Of a DNA stretch of 64,000 nt, positions 61,953 to 64,000 are shown in pieces. Position numbers and translations under genes: made by a program. Source of the DNA: Flavobacteriales bacterium (GTDB lineage: Bacteria; Bacteroidota; Bacteroidia; Flavobacteriales_F; PHOS-HE28); NCBI GenBank assembly GCA_016717225.1, contig JADKGB010000011.1:62001-126000 (forward strand), read 5' to 3'. The first letter of the stretch is position 1; the number at the start of each line of letters is the position of its first letter. The notes under the pieces are model-generated. The model was not told the origin of the DNA and did no database searches. It worked only from the letters and a program-made list of their open reading frames with translations.

Positions 61953-62837
61953 ATGTCAGGCGAAGCGAGCAAGTCCATTCCAAACGACGTCCTCTGGGGC
62001 GGCGGTCGTTCCCCGTTCAGCGTGAGCTACGGGAAGATGATGATGTGGTTTTTTCTGGTGTCCGACGCCCTCACCTTCAGCGCCCTGCTGGTAGGTTATG
62101 GGTTCGCACGGCACAGCATGCCCCCTGGTGGAAGTTGGCCAATGGGCGAAAGCGTCTTCCGGGCGCTTCCATTCCTGCATGGCGATTATCCGCTGATCTA
62201 TGTGGCTTTCATGACGGCTGTGCTCATTTTCAGCTCGGTTACCATGGTACTGGCGGTGGAAGCTGGCCATCGCATGTACAAGCAAGGGGTGATCAAGTGG
62301 TTGTTCCTCACGGTTATCGGGGGAGCCATTTTCGTCGGCAGCCAGGTTTGGGAGTGGGGTCACTTTATCCACGGTAGTGGTGGTTCCATTACCATGATGG
62401 ATGGCAGCAAGTACTGGGTGCATAATGACGAGCACGACACAGAGAACCCGACCGAAGCCGCAGGGTTCCATTTGGTAAAGGCAGAAGGCGACCGCTATCT
62501 CTATGGCACGGAAGAAGTGGAAGGGAACGAAGCCAAGGCCATTTTCGCTGAGCGTGTTGCTTATACCCACGGCGCGAGCCCGATGTGGAGTAGCGAAGGA
62601 ACGATCGAGAACGAATATGGGCAACCCCAGTACGCCAACTTCTTCTTCTTCATTACGGGTTTCCATGGTTTTCACGTGTTCAGTGGAGTGATCATCAACT
62701 TCATTATCCTCATTATGGTGGCGCGTGGTGTCTTCCACCGAAGGGGCCACTATGAAATGGTCGAAAAGGCCGGTCTTTACTGGCACTTCGTGGATCTCGT
62801 GTGGGTCTTTGTGTTCACCTTCTTTTACCTCGTTTGA
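61953..62837 (+). CDS. Cytochrome c oxidase subunit III (second)
   Basis: A 294-residue subunit III homolog. Features are YGKMMMWFFLVSDALTFSALL, GSQVWEWGHFIH, FFFFITGFHGFHVFSGVI and the terminal YWHFVDLVWVFVFTFFYLV. The middle has a hydrophilic loop (about residues 135-210) rich in Glu/Asp/Gly. The start at 61953 begins MSGEASKS; the frame is open further upstream into coxIII. Confidence 0.93.
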   Translation: MSGEASKSIPNDVLWGGGRSPFSVSYGKMMMWFFLVSDALTFSALLVGYGFARHSMPPGGSWPMGESVFRALPFLHGDYPLIYVAFMTAVLIFSSVTMVLAVEAGHRMYKQGVIKWLFLTVIGGAIFVGSQVWEWGHFIHGSGGSITMMDGSKYWVHNDEHDTENPTEAAGFHLVKAEGDRYLYGTEEVEGNEAKAIFAERVAYTHGASPMWSSEGTIENEYGQPQYANFFFFITGFHGFHVFSGVIINFIILIMVARGVFHRRGHYEMVEKAGLYWHFVDLVWVFVFTFFYLV

Positions 62838-62855
62838 TCGCTCAACCGAACTACA

Positions 62856-63239
62856 ATGGAACGCGACGACATTATTGAATACAGCTTGGATGCTCACCAT
62901 AGTGAGGAGCACGGCAAACAGATCCGACGCAAGATCTGGATGGTTACCGCTTTTTTGGCTGCGGTTACAGCGGTTGAAGTATTTCTGGGAGCCTACTGGC
63001 GCAACATTTTTCCTGTGGAAACCCACGCTGCGGCTTGGCAGTGGGTGAAATGGGGGTTCATCGTGCTCACATTGGTGAAGGCTACCTACATCGTAATGAC
63101 CTTTATGCACTTGGGCGATGAGCGTCGCAGCATTCGCAGCGTGATCCTGCTGCCGTACGGCCTGTTCATCATGTACTTGATCTTCATCGCCATCTGGGAA
63201 TCGAACTACGTTAACCGGATGTTGGAGTTGTTCCAGTGA
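62856..63239 (+). CDS. Cytochrome c oxidase subunit IV family protein
   Basis: A 127-residue protein of the bacterial cytochrome oxidase subunit IV family, with three transmembrane helices (about 30-48, 63-80, 97-115) and the motif VKATYIVMTFMHLGDERRS. It follows the second subunit III by 18 bases and overlaps the SCO gene (GTGA). Confidence 0.9.
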   Translation: MERDDIIEYSLDAHHSEEHGKQIRRKIWMVTAFLAAVTAVEVFLGAYWRNIFPVETHAAAWQWVKWGFIVLTLVKATYIVMTFMHLGDERRSIRSVILLPYGLFIMYLIFIAIWESNYVNRMLELFQ

Positions 63240-63937
63240 GCGCTGAATTCCAGCCCGCCAGCAAGCGCAGGAAGATCATCGTTCTCTCATTCTTATTGGG
63301 CATAGTTCCCGTTGGGCTGCTGTTCTTCAAGCTTTTCGACAACCATTACACCACCTTGCCCTATTATGGGCAGCACGAGGTGAACGCACCAGGTGATACC
63401 ACCTACTTCCAGGTGCCGCCGTTCTCGTTCACGGACCAGGATGGGCAAATCATTACCAACGAAACGGTAAAGGACAAGATCCTTGTGGTCGACTTCATTT
63501 TCACGAGCTGTAAGAGCATTTGCCCCAAAATGACCAAGCGCCTGAGCGGCTTGCAGATCAATCTGCCGCTCAGCGATAAGGCGTACAAGGATGTATTGTT
63601 CCTGAGCCACACTGTGGATCCTGAGCACGATACACCAAAAGTGTTGAAGGAATACGCACGGGAGAACCAAGCTGACACTGCCCGTTGGAAATTCCTTACG
63701 GGTGATGCAGCCACTATTTATAGGCAAGGCAACTTGGGCTATTTGCTTAGCGCGTTGGTGGACAGTGCCAGTGCTGAGCAATTCGTGCACTCACCCAATT
63801 TCGTTCTTGTGGACAAGCGTCGACACATCCGTGGCGTTTACGATGGCACTACCTCGCAAGGAGTGAATGACCTGGTGCAAGACATCAAGTTGCTTATCGG
63901 AGAAGAAAGGAGACGCGTACGCGAGGCGAACCCCTGA
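63236..63937 (+). CDS. SCO family protein (cytochrome oxidase copper chaperone)
   Basis: Thioredoxin-fold SCO1/SenC protein that loads the Cu-A site of cytochrome oxidase. One N-terminal membrane anchor (about 13-33), the copper-binding CxxxC (CKSICP near residue 96), and the conserved His in FVHSPNFVLVD near residue 182. The SHTVDPEHDTPKVLKEY segment is typical. The start is GTG overlapping the previous stop. Confidence 0.94.
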   Translation: MSAEFQPASKRRKIIVLSFLLGIVPVGLLFFKLFDNHYTTLPYYGQHEVNAPGDTTYFQVPPFSFTDQDGQIITNETVKDKILVVDFIFTSCKSICPKMTKRLSGLQINLPLSDKAYKDVLFLSHTVDPEHDTPKVLKEYARENQADTARWKFLTGDAATIYRQGNLGYLLSALVDSASAEQFVHSPNFVLVDKRRHIRGVYDGTTSQGVNDLVQDIKLLIGEERRRVREANP

Positions 63938-63947
63938 TCGTTAGCCC

Positions 63948-64000
63948 ATGCCTAAGGCCTATCCGACTGCCGTTGTCCGCATCGCGGAAGCCGTCGCGAA
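63948..64000 (+). CDS. Partial gene after SCO (start only)
   Basis: Seventeen codons in the window (MPKAYPTAVVRIAEAVA), starting 10 bases after the SCO gene. By position it is likely a DUF420-type membrane protein, which usually follows SCO in these clusters, but the fragment is too short to confirm. Confidence 0.5.
   Translation, partial: MPKAYPTAVVRIAEAVA

Noticed and set aside
61956..63110. 384-residue open frame on the minus strand
   Set aside because: Antisense of the cytochrome oxidase genes; His-rich translation without family features.
1..64000. tRNA, rRNA, insertion sequence, prophage or integron
   Set aside because: No cloverleaf-like sequence, ribosomal RNA motif, transposase, integrase or phage structural gene was recognised in gaps or frames; tRNAscan-SE would be needed to exclude a tRNA fully.

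Overview
The window is a stretch of a Bacteroidota chromosome, most likely Flavobacteriales with a fairly high G+C content. The evidence is lineage-specific: type IX secretion (T9SS) cargo with type A and type B (CHU_C) sorting domains, a PorP/SprF protein, RemB/Wzi-like outer-membrane proteins, a three-domain IspG, many DUF families typical of the phylum, almost no Shine-Dalgarno sequences, and recurrent TAnnTTTG/TAnnTTCG boxes just upstream of start codons. No rRNA, tRNA, CRISPR array, prophage or insertion sequence was recognised. The species assignment is inference.

Layout. 1-6.5 kb: 5'-part of dnaG (minus, running off the left edge), a YwqK-like lipoprotein, a polyprenyl diphosphate synthase, a T9SS type A cargo coupled to a lipoprotein that starts with an 8-bp repeat, and an outer-membrane barrel. 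6.6-13.3 kb: AsmA-like protein, histidine kinase, hemW, a cyclase and a YjbR-like protein. 13.5-20.3 kb (minus): rlmN, ispD, a frameshifted queA, truB, uppP, a broken T9SS cargo containing a 20-G tract, a DUF3098 protein and ftsX. 20.5-28.4 kb: leuS, DUF3108, an M23 peptidase, an NAD(P)-binding protein, and a membrane protein/HTH pair. 28.7-37.4 kb: a tight seven-gene operon joining three plain lipoproteins, a Tat-exported DUF1501 protein, a CX4CH lipoprotein, a 1160-residue T9SS type B cargo and PorP/SprF (in order: lipoprotein, lipoprotein, DUF1501, CX4CH lipoprotein, lipoprotein, cargo, PorP). This is the best candidate for an undescribed surface system. 37.4-49.3 kb: housekeeping genes (CpeT-like, ispG, DUF4230, EamA, DUF502, S4 pseudouridine synthase, yraN, DUF4412, LD-carboxypeptidase, metG). 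49.4-55.8 kb: purine (urate to glyoxylate) catabolism: xdhC, puuD, allB, alc, uraD, with two palindromic repeats of one family. 55.9-60.2 kb: two RemB/Wzi-like proteins around a WecA/TagO-like glycosyl-1-phosphate transferase. 60.2-64 kb: cytochrome oxidase biogenesis and subunits (cyoE, two subunit III genes, subunit IV, SCO, start of another gene).

How they fit together. Isoprenoid genes (ispD, ispG, polyprenyl synthase), uppP and the WecA-like enzyme supply and use lipid carriers for envelope glycans. The RemB/Wzi proteins, T9SS cargoes and PorP act at the outer surface. The urate-to-ureidoglycolate steps are nearly complete here: puuD oxidises urate, uraD, allB and alc follow; no uraH was seen.

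Sequence quality. Several genes carry single-base indels (queA, allB with three insertions whose net effect restores frame, a T9SS cargo, a small lipoprotein), and there is a 20-G homopolymer. Long-read assembly error is a serious alternative to biology for these sites.
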